A stretch of 53,970 nt of DNA from WAOL01 sp964399035 (GCA_964399035.1 CAYNPH010000052.1:1-53970), one strand, 5' to 3'. Positions 31,187-39,859 are shown, counted from the first letter of the stretch. The notes: generated by a model not told the origin, from the letters alone. Program-made: numbers and translations.

Positions 31187-31895
31187 GGGCCTTAGGCCCA
31201 AGCACATAGGGATCGTTGCGTGCAGTTCCCCCGGCGCGGCCCTGTGTTACAGGATCATATGCACTGAAGGGGAGAAGTTTCTGGGGAAGAGGTACGCGCA
31301 CCCAGAAGTCAGCCTGCATGGGTACTCCTTCAGCGACTACATGGAGTACATAGAGCGCGGTGATTGGAATAAAGTTGCTGACCTGATGGTATCCTCAGCG
31401 AGGAAGCTCGCGGCCGTGGGGGCTGACTTCGCGATAACCCCGGACAACACTATCCACGTGGTCTTCGACGAGGTTGTGAGGAGGTCGCCCATACCGTGGC
31501 TCCACATCGCTGAGGAGGTCGCTAAGGAGGCGGTGAGGAGGGGCTTTAAGAGGTTAGGGGTGCTCGGCACTAAGTACTTGATGGAGTCGGACGTTTACCC
31601 CTCTAAGCTGAGGAAGTATGGTTTAGAGTACGTAATTCCTGGTGAGGAGGAAAGGGTCAGGATTAATGAAGTGATATTTAATGAACTCGTTTACGGGGTC
31701 GTGAAGTCCGCGTCCCGAGCCTACCTTGTCAAGGTCATTGAGGGGCTTAAGCGTGAGGGATGCGACGCTGTTGTCCTAGGATGCACCGAACTCCCCCTAA
31801 TAATCAGTGATGAGGTCTCACCCCTACCGACCCTGAACTCCACTAGGATCTTAGCCTTAGCCGCTCTTAGGGAGGCGGTGGGTCAGCGCTCGTAG
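31164..31895 (+). CDS. Aspartate/glutamate racemase family protein with one catalytic Cys replaced
   Basis: 243 residues of the aspartate racemase branch of the Asp/Glu racemase superfamily: GIVACSSPGAALCYRII at the front, TPDNTIHVVFDEV (92-104), PWLHIAEEV, LGVLGTKYLMES, and the closing VVLGCTELPLII with Cys207. Classical enzymes have Cys-Asn-Thr at the first active site; here it is Asp94-Asn-Thr. Some one-sided members, such as E. coli L-specific Asp/Glu racemase, also lack the first Cys, so a stereospecific or non-racemase reaction is possible. The start at ATG 31164 lies within the regulator gene (23-base overlap). It converges with nagA, overlapping it by 13 bases. Confidence 0.83.
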   Translation: MARAERREGLRPKHIGIVACSSPGAALCYRIICTEGEKFLGKRYAHPEVSLHGYSFSDYMEYIERGDWNKVADLMVSSARKLAAVGADFAITPDNTIHVVFDEVVRRSPIPWLHIAEEVAKEAVRRGFKRLGVLGTKYLMESDVYPSKLRKYGLEYVIPGEEERVRINEVIFNELVYGVVKSASRAYLVKVIEGLKREGCDAVVLGCTELPLIISDEVSPLPTLNSTRILALAALREAVGQRS

Positions 31896-33061
31896 ACCAC
31901 CTCACCATCAACTATGGTGGCGAGCACCCTCAAGTCATCGTCAAGCACGACGAGGTCTGCGCGGTAGCCCGGCCTCACGTCCCCTAACCCGGCAAGCCTT
32001 AAGTTCCTGGCTGGGTTCATGGACGCCATCCTAGCGATTTCAGGTAGCGTGTAGCCTAGTGAGGCCACGTTCCTCACAGCCCTGTCGAGGGTTAAGGTGC
32101 TCCCGGCTAGGGCGCCGTTCTCCAGCCTGGCAACGCCTCCCTTAACAATCACCTTCAGCCCTCCTAAGGAGTACTCGCCGTCAGGTAAGCCTGCCGCGCT
32201 TATCGCGTCACTTACCAGCACAGCCCTCCAAGTCCCGGCGTGGTTTATGGCGAACCTAACAGTCGCTGGATGTAAGTGTATGAAGTCCACTATCAACTCA
32301 ATGAAGACATCGCTACTCTCCAGCGCCGCAACTATTACGCCGGGATCGCGGTGATGTATTGGGCGCATGGCGTTGAATAGGTGCGTTGCCCTCGACGCGC
32401 CAGCAGCGAATGCCTTGAGGGCTTCCTCATAGGTGGCGTTCGTGTGCCCCACGCTAACCACGACTCCCCTACTCACTAATAGGGAGATGGCGTCAAGAGC
32501 CCCACGCACTTCGGGGGCAAGGGTCACCATCTTGAGGAGGTCGCCAGCTACCCTCAGGTAGTCGAGGATTTCCTTAGTGCTTGCCTCCCTTATGTAGGCC
32601 GGGTTCTGTGCTCCCTTCTTAACCGGGTTCACGTATGGGCCCTCGAGATGAATTCCCAGGATCCTGGCCCCGGGGACTTCTCCGCTTGCCCGTGCTTTCT
32701 CCCACTTACTGACGGCATCCTTAACCGCTCTACACGCGTTGAGGAGTTCCTCGTGGGGAGCGGTAACGGTTGATGGGAGGAAAGCCGTCACGCCGTGCTT
32801 GACTAAACCCTCGCTCATCCTGAGGAAGTGCTCTGCTTCGTTGGTGTTGGAGTCGACGCCTCCGTAGCCGTGGATGTGGGTGTCTATGAAGCCTGGTGCC
32901 ACGATTAAGTCTCCGTAGTTGAGCTCGTTGCTTGAAGGTATCCTTGCGGGAGTGCCTTCACTAACCTCCACTATGACCCCGTCCTTAACCCTTAGGTAGG
33001 ACTTGCCTAGAACTCTGTGTGGGGTCACTAACTTCCCAGCAAGGATTATGGTCTCGCGCAC
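31883..33061 (-). CDS. nagA: N-acetylglucosamine-6-phosphate deacetylase
   Basis: About 392 residues of the amidohydrolase superfamily. It removes acetate from GlcNAc-6-phosphate to give glucosamine-6-phosphate. Metal and substrate motifs are complete: APGFIDTHIHGYGG (His-x-His), HLEGPYVNPVKKGAQNP (Glu), VVSVGHTNATYEEA and ATHLFNAMRPIHHRDPG (two His), IVDFIHLHP, and VLVSDAISAAG (catalytic Asp). Length matches the family. GTG 33061 has GAGGTGA upstream at good distance, while GTG 33073 directly behind the preceding stop is the alternative. It follows the SIS gene with little or no gap, so the two form one unit for amino-sugar breakdown. The deaminase needed next could be the SIS protein or the altered GlmS at 21024-22859. 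Confidence 0.93.
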   Translation of the reverse strand: MRETIILAGKLVTPHRVLGKSYLRVKDGVIVEVSEGTPARIPSSNELNYGDLIVAPGFIDTHIHGYGGVDSNTNEAEHFLRMSEGLVKHGVTAFLPSTVTAPHEELLNACRAVKDAVSKWEKARASGEVPGARILGIHLEGPYVNPVKKGAQNPAYIREASTKEILDYLRVAGDLLKMVTLAPEVRGALDAISLLVSRGVVVSVGHTNATYEEALKAFAAGASRATHLFNAMRPIHHRDPGVIVAALESSDVFIELIVDFIHLHPATVRFAINHAGTWRAVLVSDAISAAGLPDGEYSLGGLKVIVKGGVARLENGALAGSTLTLDRAVRNVASLGYTLPEIARMASMNPARNLRLAGLGDVRPGYRADLVVLDDDLRVLATIVDGEVVYER

Positions 33062-33074
33062 CGTGATTATCACC

Positions 33075-33827
33075 TCACAGCAGCTTCACTACCTTAGAGT
33101 ACTTCTTGAAGAGCTCCTCGTTGTGCTTGCTGGCCTCAGGTAGGTGGGCGCTTAGCCATACGGGCGGCGTTACCCCTTTCCTAACGAGTTCCTCTACCGT
33201 GTAGGCGACGAGCACGGCGGCTATGAATGAGTTAGTTATCGTTGATACGGGCCCTACCTTCATGGGGAACCCCTCAACCTCAAGGACCGCGTCACCGCGG
33301 GGCACCTTATTGTCTATCACCACGTCAGCGACTTCGCAGAGCCTCTTCCCCCACGGGTTACGGGGCTCTAACGTGGTGGAGTAGCGCACGGACGTGATCG
33401 CCACTACGGACGCACCTAACTCTTTGCTGGTTAAGGCGGCCTCCACCGGGAACACGTTGACGCCGCTCGTCGAGACCACAAGTACTACGTCGCCTTCCCC
33501 GACCCCCGCGGTCTTGAGGAGGGCTTCGGCGTACCCCTTAACGTGCTCCATCGCTGTTGAACGCTTAGCTCCGTGAGCCACGGTTATGTCGGTGTCTATG
33601 ATTGGGTTGACGATCGCTAAGCCGCCAGCCCTGTAGAACAGCTCCTCAGCAAGCATTGCTGAGTGCCCGGCCCCCACGACATGAAGTAAGTGCCCGTTCG
33701 CCGCGGCCTCAGCCACTAGCTTAGCAGCTTCCCTAATCCTCGCGTCCTCCTCCTCAACTACCTTAGTGAGTAGGTCATTAATCACGCTGAGAAAGCGGGT
33801 GGAGTGCCTCGTGGGTTGCGGAGCCAC
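33075..33827 (-). CDS. SIS-domain protein of the UPF0309 type
   Basis: 250 residues. A SIS fold with the family opening HVVGAGHSAMLAEELFYRAGGLAIVNPI and the sugar-phosphate loop VVLVVSTSGVNVFPVEAA (Ser-Thr-Ser-Gly). UPF0309 proteins are often encoded beside nagA-type or phosphosugar-uptake genes and are taken to be phosphosugar isomerases or sensors; no activity is firmly assigned. A GGTGAGGG-like site lies before GTG 33827. It is the first gene of the two-gene unit with nagA, ending only a few bases before the deacetylase start. Confidence 0.87.
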   Translation of the reverse strand: MAPQPTRHSTRFLSVINDLLTKVVEEEDARIREAAKLVAEAAANGHLLHVVGAGHSAMLAEELFYRAGGLAIVNPIIDTDITVAHGAKRSTAMEHVKGYAEALLKTAGVGEGDVVLVVSTSGVNVFPVEAALTSKELGASVVAITSVRYSTTLEPRNPWGKRLCEVADVVIDNKVPRGDAVLEVEGFPMKVGPVSTITNSFIAAVLVAYTVEELVRKGVTPPVWLSAHLPEASKHNEELFKKYSKVVKLL

Positions 33828-34062
33828 GTGCCCTCACCACGTAATAATCCGTACCGAAGTATTCTGTCGGGAGGTGTTAAAGTAAGTACCTGAGTACAAC
33901 GTGTTCCGCTTCCTCTACCGTATCACTCCATGTTTTGTTTTATTGTGGCACGGTTTCATTGGTTCCGCCTCGCCTCGACGTCATCGGGTCATAGGCGGCG
34001 GTCGGGCCCAGCGGCACGGGGCCCCCATCTAAAGTTTCTGTCCCTTGAGAAGCGCGCGTGGC
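33828..34062. other. 235-bp intergenic region with a GGGCCC inverted pair
   Basis: This holds the promoter of the SIS-nagA unit. Its left part is plain. The right part is GC-rich, with GGGCCC at 34004-34009 and at 34019-34024, able to form a 6-bp stem with a 9-base loop. It lies between the stop of the leftward ICMT gene and the start of the SIS gene, so it could act as a terminator-like or protein-binding structure. No reading frame is convincing. Confidence 0.35.
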
Positions 34063-34551
34063 TTAACCGTGCCTGCCGCCGCGCTTACGCTTAGGCATAG
34101 GGATTAAGGCCGGCACCCTCTCCATGTACTTAATGTACTCATCACCCCAGTACTCAATGAGTTCCCTCTCCTCAAGCCTAATCAGCACGCACCACCCCGG
34201 GAGGAAAGCCACGTAGGTCAGTAAGCCCGCCCAGCTCGTAAAGAGTAGCGGTATCGAGAGCTGGTTAATTATGAGGGTTAGGTAGAAGGGGTGCCTGCAG
34301 TACGCGTAGGGCCCTTCAGTCAATAGCTTACTGAAGTCCCCCGGCTTATCGTGTCTTTCCTTCGGGAACATCGAGTGTATCTTCACGGCGAAAAGCACGG
34401 AAGTAATGAAGAGGGCCACACCAGCTAACCTCACTAAGCTGTCGTAGGGCTGAGGCAACGTCAGCTTCCCTACACTGAGGAGGGAAGCGATCACTATCAC
34501 CGAGTAGGAGACCCATAGGAACGCCTTCCGGAACCTGTGGGACTCAACCAT
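34063..34551 (-). CDS. Isoprenylcysteine carboxyl methyltransferase (ICMT)/PEMT-like membrane methyltransferase
   Basis: 162 residues with about four hydrophobic helices and the cofactor-binding C-terminal motif of the ICMT/PEMT family: GPYAYCRHPFYLTLI, followed by EERELIEYWGDEYIKYMERVP. The RHP and E-x-x-L elements bind S-adenosylmethionine in structurally known members. Archaea have no prenylated CaaX proteins of the eukaryotic kind, so the acceptor may be a lipid, quinone or fatty acid. It has a basic C-terminus (PKRKRGGRH). It stands alone, divergent from the HD-domain gene. Confidence 0.85.
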   Translation of the reverse strand: MVESHRFRKAFLWVSYSVIVIASLLSVGKLTLPQPYDSLVRLAGVALFITSVLFAVKIHSMFPKERHDKPGDFSKLLTEGPYAYCRHPFYLTLIINQLSIPLLFTSWAGLLTYVAFLPGWCVLIRLEERELIEYWGDEYIKYMERVPALIPMPKRKRGGRHG

Positions 34552-34673
34552 GCGCGGCCCTCACGTGGTTTCCTTAACGCAAATAATTAATTCATTCTTA
34601 ACTTAATCTCTTCAATCAATCCTCATCAGCAACGCACCCCATGTGATCGCCCCCTAATGGTTGTGAGGTTAAG

Positions 34674-34685
34674 GTAAAGCTTTAC
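34674..34685. promoter_or_regulatory. 12-bp palindrome over the promoter of the HD-domain gene
   Basis: GTAAAGCTTTAC is identical to its reverse complement. It is centred about 24 bases before ATG 34703, where the TATA box of a leaderless gene belongs, so it may be both TATA element and operator. Confidence 0.4.
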
Positions 34686-34702
34686 TTGCGTTCCGCCCCC
34701 TA

Positions 34703-35305
34703 ATGCTGGGGGTTGCCGCAGTGAGTAGTGAGTCCGGTTTAGTGCCTCGTGAGGAGGCCTTCAAGCTCCTAAAGCAGTACTTGAGGAATGAGCGAATGGT
34801 TAAGCACTGCTTAGCCGTAGAGGCCATAATGAGGGCCCTAGCCAGAAGGTTAGGTGAGGATGAGGAGCTCTGGGGCTTGGTCGGGCTCCTCCACGACATA
34901 GATTACGAGGTTGTCGGCAAGGACCTAAGCAAGCACGGGTTGGTCGGGGCTAACGAGATACTTAAGGGTAAGCTACCCCAGCACGCGTTAGAAGCTATAG
35001 CAGGGCATAACGAGTTAACCGGCGTCAAGCCCTCAACGCCCGAGGCAGAGAAGCTCCTCCACGCCCTGAGGGCCGCGGACCACATGTCCGGCCTAATAAT
35101 AGCTACCGCCCTAGTAATGCCTAGCAAGAAGCTAGCGGAGGTTAAGCCCAAGTCAGTCAAGAAGAAGTTCAAGTCGAAGGACTTCGCTAGGGGCGTGAGC
35201 AGGGACAGGATAAGGGAGGTCGAGAATCTCGGGATAAACTTGAGTGAGTTCATCGCGTTAAGCTTGGAGGCGCTAAAGCAGGTGGCTGGTGATTTAGGTC
35301 TTTAG
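34703..35305 (+). CDS. HD-domain phosphohydrolase-like protein
   Basis: 200 residues with an HD metal-dependent phosphohydrolase fold: the first His in MVKHCLAVEAIMRALA, the His-Asp pair in GLLHDIDYE, a further His in ALEAIAGHNEL, and Asp in ALRAADHMSGLII. The C-terminus is basic (KPKSVKKKFKSKDFARG), which might bind nucleic acid. Related archaeal proteins are annotated as HDIG hydrolases with unknown nucleotide substrates. The start at ATG 34703 fits a leaderless transcript from the palindromic TATA region; GTG 34721 is an alternative. Confidence 0.85.
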   Translation: MLGVAAVSSESGLVPREEAFKLLKQYLRNERMVKHCLAVEAIMRALARRLGEDEELWGLVGLLHDIDYEVVGKDLSKHGLVGANEILKGKLPQHALEAIAGHNELTGVKPSTPEAEKLLHALRAADHMSGLIIATALVMPSKKLAEVKPKSVKKKFKSKDFARGVSRDRIREVENLGINLSEFIALSLEALKQVAGDLGL

Positions 35306-35354
35306 GTGTAGTATTAGTCAATCAGTGGAGGGCATCATCTCACGTATCACGCTA

Positions 35355-36752
35355 TTAAATCAGCTTAACCACCTCCTCTAATTCATGTATCTTAACGTCC
35401 GCTACGGCTTCTTTACCGCCTACGTACTTCCTCAACACTACGTGTGGAACTACCTCGTACTCGCTCAGGGAGGCAGGAAGGTACGTGGACTTGCGCTTAA
35501 GTAGGGTCGCGACCCTCCTTACCTCGCCCTCGTCCAGCTTAGCCCACTTAACCTCAAAGAGATGCACCTCCTTCCTTGCCCTGCTTATCGCCACCACGTC
35601 CACCTCCACACCCTTGTGAATAAACCTCCCCACATCATCGAACCTCACCCCACGCTCGCGCCCCCAGACACGCGCGAAGCGCGTGGCGACCTCCTCGAGT
35701 ACTTTCGATGCTTGAGCGCGCATTTTTTCCTTAATCTCCGGAAGCACTTCCTCCGCCGAGGGGTTGGGGTCGCGGGTCATCACGGGCTCCACAATGTTGA
35801 ACCACGTGAGGAGTAGCTTATCCTTCACGACGTACCTTCCCTTCTTACTGAATAAGGGCCTCTCCCTACCGACTAAGCCGAGGGCCTCCAGAACAGCTAA
35901 GTACTTACTAACATGTTGCCTGTGGATCCCCGTAACCTCGCCGATCTTTGAGGGCGTGTCGGCGCCTGAGGCGATTGCCTTTATGACGCTGTAGTACGTT
36001 GAGGGCTCCCTGAACTCCTCGCGTAGCATGAAGCTCACCTCGTCCCTAAGCCTCGCAGTAGGGGTTAGGAACAGATCCCATAACGCTTCCGTGACGTTTG
36101 AGTACTTACGGGCAAGTACATGGTAGTACGGCACTCCCCCGAAGGCCGCGTACGCCAGGAACACCTCCTCCACGTCCTTACTAGGGTAGAACTTGCTTAG
36201 GTCACGCAAGGGAAGCTCCCCTAACCTTAGTCTGAAGGAAGCCCTCCCGTAGAGTGGGGAGCCCCCGCCCAAAACATCCCTGAACATCACCCCCACTAAG
36301 CTACCGGCCAACACGAGAAGTACCTTAGTCCTAGGTAGTACGTGGTCGGTGAATCTCTGTAGCTCCCCCACGACCCGGGGTTCTGCCCTTACCCAGTAAG
36401 TGAACTCGTCAATGACGATCACGGCATCACCGACGTACTGCGTTGCTAGCTCAAGGAGTGAATCCAAGCTATTGAAGGACGCTGCACCTAGTCCCTTAAT
36501 GCCTAGGTGCTCCTCCATGGAGTGGGCTAAGCCACTTAAGTTGACTTCATGTTTTGCGGGCACTGCGTGGTAGTACGTGTGCTTAAGCGTTCCGTTTCTA
36601 GCACGTAACCACTCCATTATGAGGCGTGTCTTGCCGATCCGCCTCCTTCCATAAACAATGACTAGGCCTGGCCTCTCCCTCCATGCCCTATTGAGGGCCT
36701 TCAGCTCCTCGTCTCGATCTACGAATATTCCTAGCTTGGAGGTAACATGCAA
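35355..36752 (-). CDS. Archaeal P-loop ATPase with DUF234-type C-terminal domain
   Basis: 465 residues. An N-terminal ATPase of the archaeal STAND-like group: Walker A GRRRIGKT (35-42), Walker B AVIVIDE (110-116), and the sensor region LVLAGSLVGVMFRDVLGG. A central winged helix (GEVTGIHRQHVSKYLAVLEALGLVGRE) follows, and a C-terminal nuclease-like domain, with DVVAISRARKEVHLFEVKW resembling the D-ExK pattern of the DUF234/restriction-like fold. Such proteins are abundant in thermophilic archaea and have been linked to mobile DNA or stress, but no role is proven. The message appears leaderless, with TAACATATA about 20 bases upstream. The gene upstream, at 36790, is close (37 bases) but not overlapping. 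Confidence 0.85.
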   Translation of the reverse strand: MHVTSKLGIFVDRDEELKALNRAWRERPGLVIVYGRRRIGKTRLIMEWLRARNGTLKHTYYHAVPAKHEVNLSGLAHSMEEHLGIKGLGAASFNSLDSLLELATQYVGDAVIVIDEFTYWVRAEPRVVGELQRFTDHVLPRTKVLLVLAGSLVGVMFRDVLGGGSPLYGRASFRLRLGELPLRDLSKFYPSKDVEEVFLAYAAFGGVPYYHVLARKYSNVTEALWDLFLTPTARLRDEVSFMLREEFREPSTYYSVIKAIASGADTPSKIGEVTGIHRQHVSKYLAVLEALGLVGRERPLFSKKGRYVVKDKLLLTWFNIVEPVMTRDPNPSAEEVLPEIKEKMRAQASKVLEEVATRFARVWGRERGVRFDDVGRFIHKGVEVDVVAISRARKEVHLFEVKWAKLDEGEVRRVATLLKRKSTYLPASLSEYEVVPHVVLRKYVGGKEAVADVKIHELEEVVKLI

Positions 36753-36789
36753 AGTAGTCTACCCTATATGTTACACATGGAGAGTATAC

Positions 36790-37359
36790 TTATGGCTTAC
36801 CCTCTCCCCCACCCTTAATTAGCTCACGGTATTTGCGGAGGCCTTCCTCAATGGATTTAATGACGTCCTCGTCGCTCACTGCCTCGCCTTCGAGGGCTAC
36901 GTCCTTAACTCCCTTACCCAGCACGTACCTGTCCAGGTACTCGTCAGCTATCTTCCTCGCTCTCCTCAACTCCTCGAGTTCCGCGGCTATCCTCTCGTTC
37001 TTGGGTGCGTACCTCTCGTAACATATTTCGAGGGCAGCTACCACGCCGGCGTACCTCATGATGAAGCTCCTTAACTCCTCCGCTAACTCCTTAACCCTGA
37101 GGCGGCAGTGTATGTAGGCTGACTCCACCTTCAGGTAGTAGAAGCGCTTATCCCATACCTCCCTGTCGGTTACGTCCTTCCCGTAAATGTTCTCGAGCTC
37201 CGCGTACCTAGCGCCCTTAACGATTAGCTCCCTCACCGCGTCCTCGAAGCTGAGCCCGCGTTCCTTAGCGTACCTCTTAACTACGTTGTAGGTGTCTTCA
37301 CCAAGTAACTCCTTGAGCTTACCCTCAGCGCCGCCGAAGGCCTTGAAGGGATTCCGCAC
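36790..37359 (-). CDS. Orphan helical protein, coiled-coil
   Basis: 189 residues, almost entirely helical and highly charged. Residues 15-50 (LKELLGEDTYNVVKRYAKERGLSFEDAVRELIVKGARYAEL) resemble a ribbon-helix-helix or other small DNA-binding fold, and residues 75-145 look like a coiled-coil hairpin with two Cys (C83, C110 approximately). I recognise no family. The start is GTG 37359, with GGTTTAGATC about 30 bases upstream as TATA-like box. It lies just before the P-loop ATPase gene in the same direction, so a functional pair is conceivable. Confidence 0.6.
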   Translation of the reverse strand: MRNPFKAFGGAEGKLKELLGEDTYNVVKRYAKERGLSFEDAVRELIVKGARYAELENIYGKDVTDREVWDKRFYYLKVESAYIHCRLRVKELAEELRSFIMRYAGVVAALEICYERYAPKNERIAAELEELRRARKIADEYLDRYVLGKGVKDVALEGEAVSDEDVIKSIEEGLRKYRELIKGGGEGKP

Positions 37360-37419
37360 CAGTTTTAACCGCCCAGTCGTATGTGTGATCTAAACCCTTA
37401 AACCGGTTTACCCGGGAAG

Positions 37420-39294
37420 CTAGGTCCTCCTCCTCAGCACCGCGAGCGTGAGCGTTAAGGCGGTAACGAAGCCTAGGAGGGAGAGGGCAACCACGGCAAA
37501 CGCGTTAATTCCGTTGGTAGGTGCTTGAGTTGTTAGTGTGACTGTCGACGTCACGGTCGCTACGCTGGACACCGTCACCGTCGTGGTCTCGGTCCTAACC
37601 TCGGTCACGGTGGCGGGCACCGACTTAGTAATGGTTGTTGCCGAAGTCACCGTGGGTACGGTTATGGTCGCCGGCACCGGCTCCAAGCTTAAGGCCCTAC
37701 GCAGGATAGATACCGCGCCGTCGGTGCCCATCACCCTATCCTCACTCAACCTCTCCATAGCCGCGGAAATCACTCCTCCAGGAACGCCCTCAGCTAGGGC
37801 TTTCTTGAGAAGGTAGGCGGCGACGTATCTGCTCAGGGACTTAGCGTCGTAGTAGAACACGCCGCCATCCCACCCAACGAGTGTTGGGGCGTAACTCATT
37901 GGCGTGGCTACGAAGTCGAAGAACCACCACCTAGCGTACCCGTTCTTATCGCCGGGCGGGTAAGTGCCGGCGAAATCACCCATCCTGTCGAAGGGGTGGG
38001 GAAGGCCGAGCATGTGGCCGACCTCGTGAGCTATGACGTCATCCATCCCCAGCTCGTAGGCCCTACGCGCGTAGCCCGGGAACGCGATCGCTATCCCCAA
38101 GCCGGGCATCGCCATGCCCGTGAAGTTCGTGCTCCCGAAGTACATGCATAGTGGGTGACTGCCGACGAGCACGTACACAGGGATCACCGCCTCGTCACCG
38201 ACGTAGGTAACCTTGGCGACCACCCCTCCCTCAAGCATAGAGTATATTCGGGAAGCATTCAGCGCCACGTAACCATCAACGCGCTTAACACCCTCCAGCA
38301 GGACGTCGCGGAACGGCGTGGCGTTACCGTTAACAACGGTGACGTACACGCCCCACTCCGCGCTTGGGAGGAGCGCGTGGAGCAACACCTCTAGGGTGCT
38401 TGGGTTAAGCATCCTCAACACCTTCCTAGCCCCCTCCCTCCCCGCGCTGAAGTCCAGTATCGTTACGTTGACCACGTACCTCGGCACCCACTTAAGGCCC
38501 GCGAACAGCTTCCTCGCAACTAAGAACCCAATGTACCCCTCAACGTAGTGCCTCACTAGCTCCGCCGCCTTACTCGGGCTCCCCACATCCCATAGCGGCG
38601 GATTAACCGTGGCGTTAACGCGGATACCTGATGAGTACCCCGGTTGCTCCTTGTTCGGCCACTCAGCCGGTATGGCTGAGAGGTCAATGAAATATAGGGG
38701 CGTGTTCCCACCAAAGTTAATCATTCCTGTGTAGTTCCTGTAGCCCCCGACCTCAGGGACGTACCTACTGATGTAGTATGTTCTGAAGTAGCCCTGCGGT
38801 GGAGGTGCGTACATTACCAGAAGGACGTAGTCAGCGTCGTTGGGCACCACACCCTCACTGGTTAGGAGAACCCACGCATCCCTCTCGAATAGGTCAGCCC
38901 TAACCAGCTCGACACCCCTAATGATCCATGAGGGGTGCTCACTCCTCACGTACCTAATGATGAATTCAGGCACGTTCCTGGAGATCACGGCATCCCTCCT
39001 AGCGATGGATGCGAGCTCCGAGACGTTACCGTACGTGACTACGTGGAGCTTAACAGCGAGCCTTAACCCGAGGCTGGAGTTCAGCGTTGACTCGTACGTG
39101 TCCTTAAGCGTTGACTTAACCGCGTCAGCAACGCTTCCCAACCCTGCCAGCACCACCCAGACATCCGCCTTAACAACGACGTCACCCACACCTATAGGAT
39201 GCGCGGACCCGGCGTGTAGCGCTGGAAGCGGCGTAACGAGTGAAGAGACCAGCAGAAAAATCAGTACTGCCACCGCGAACCTGAAGTGACGCAC
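37420..39294 (-). CDS. Secreted, membrane-anchored metzincin-type metalloprotease
   Basis: About 624 residues. From GTG 39294 a short basic n-region and helix (FAVAVLIFLLVSSLVTPLPALHAG) form a signal peptide. The ectodomain contains DVIAHEVGHMLGLPHPFD (about residue 421), the HExxHxxGxxH zinc signature of metzincins, with the downstream Met-turn candidate ATPMSYAP. The C-terminus has a Thr/Val-rich stalk (TATTITKSVPATVTEVRTE) and a final helix (AVVALSLLGFVTALTLTLAV) followed by RRRT, so the enzyme is tethered at the outer surface. It would cleave environmental proteins or peptides. The frame is open another 30 codons upstream; GTG 39294 fits the signal peptide and a TATA box (TTCTTTACC) about 30 bases before it. 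Confidence 0.8.
   Translation of the reverse strand: MRHFRFAVAVLIFLLVSSLVTPLPALHAGSAHPIGVGDVVVKADVWVVLAGLGSVADAVKSTLKDTYESTLNSSLGLRLAVKLHVVTYGNVSELASIARRDAVISRNVPEFIIRYVRSEHPSWIIRGVELVRADLFERDAWVLLTSEGVVPNDADYVLLVMYAPPPQGYFRTYYISRYVPEVGGYRNYTGMINFGGNTPLYFIDLSAIPAEWPNKEQPGYSSGIRVNATVNPPLWDVGSPSKAAELVRHYVEGYIGFLVARKLFAGLKWVPRYVVNVTILDFSAGREGARKVLRMLNPSTLEVLLHALLPSAEWGVYVTVVNGNATPFRDVLLEGVKRVDGYVALNASRIYSMLEGGVVAKVTYVGDEAVIPVYVLVGSHPLCMYFGSTNFTGMAMPGLGIAIAFPGYARRAYELGMDDVIAHEVGHMLGLPHPFDRMGDFAGTYPPGDKNGYARWWFFDFVATPMSYAPTLVGWDGGVFYYDAKSLSRYVAAYLLKKALAEGVPGGVISAAMERLSEDRVMGTDGAVSILRRALSLEPVPATITVPTVTSATTITKSVPATVTEVRTETTTVTVSSVATVTSTVTLTTQAPTNGINAFAVVALSLLGFVTALTLTLAVLRRRT
37540..37680. repeat. 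Imprecise repeats encoding the Thr/Val stalk of the metalloprotease
   Basis: Recurring GTCACGGTN and GTNGTNACC units encode Thr-Val-Thr runs, like the stalks of the tethered proteins at 26206 and 27592. Confidence 0.45.
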
Positions 39295-39454
39295 TCTTAA
39301 CCCCAATACTAGAGGTCGTAGACAGGTAAAGAACGTGTTGAGGGTTAAGCCACACCACTTGCTTCCCACGTATACGTTCATCATTAAAGTTAGGGTCGCC
39401 TCCTTGTTTGACGCGTTAATGATAACTTATTAACTCTGATACAGAGAGTAGTAT

Positions 39455-39473
39455 GGCGCCGCCCAGCGGCGTC
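39455..39473. repeat. Left boundary hairpin / inverted repeat
   Basis: An 8-bp stem with a 3-base CCA loop (one G-T pair). It is the inverted match, 18 of 19 bases, of 39969-39987. No target-site duplication is seen outside the two copies. Confidence 0.6.
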
Positions 39474-39859
39474 AGCATCACAGAATCCCCGCCAGCGCCG
39501 GGGAACCCAAAAACACAATATCGCGGGGCGTAAGCCCCCGCATCACAACAGAACAAAGAACTTCTGCCATCCCTAAAACAGCGTCGATGCCGAACCAGTA
39601 AATCATACGGATCCGGCGCCAGATAATCAGCGACGAAAAGATCCATGTGAAGAAACCGCCCTAACCTGCATCCCTGAATACGTGAAGTATAACGTACAGT
39701 GTAAGGGGCCTGCCCCAGCATGAGCCCCTACCGGGCGCGGAGCTAATGGAGAACATAGGTCGAGCAATGCCCCGCCCCTCCGCGGGCGGTAGCTATGAGA
39801 TACGTGTGAGGGAAGACCTAGCACGTATACCTAACTAATGAGTGGGGAGGCCCCGACAG

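Noticed and set aside
39416..39824. Short minus-strand reading frames of 65-101 codons within the hairpin-dense region
   Set aside because: They lack ribosome sites and recognisable motifs, and their sequences are dictated by the hairpins. Structure explains the region better.
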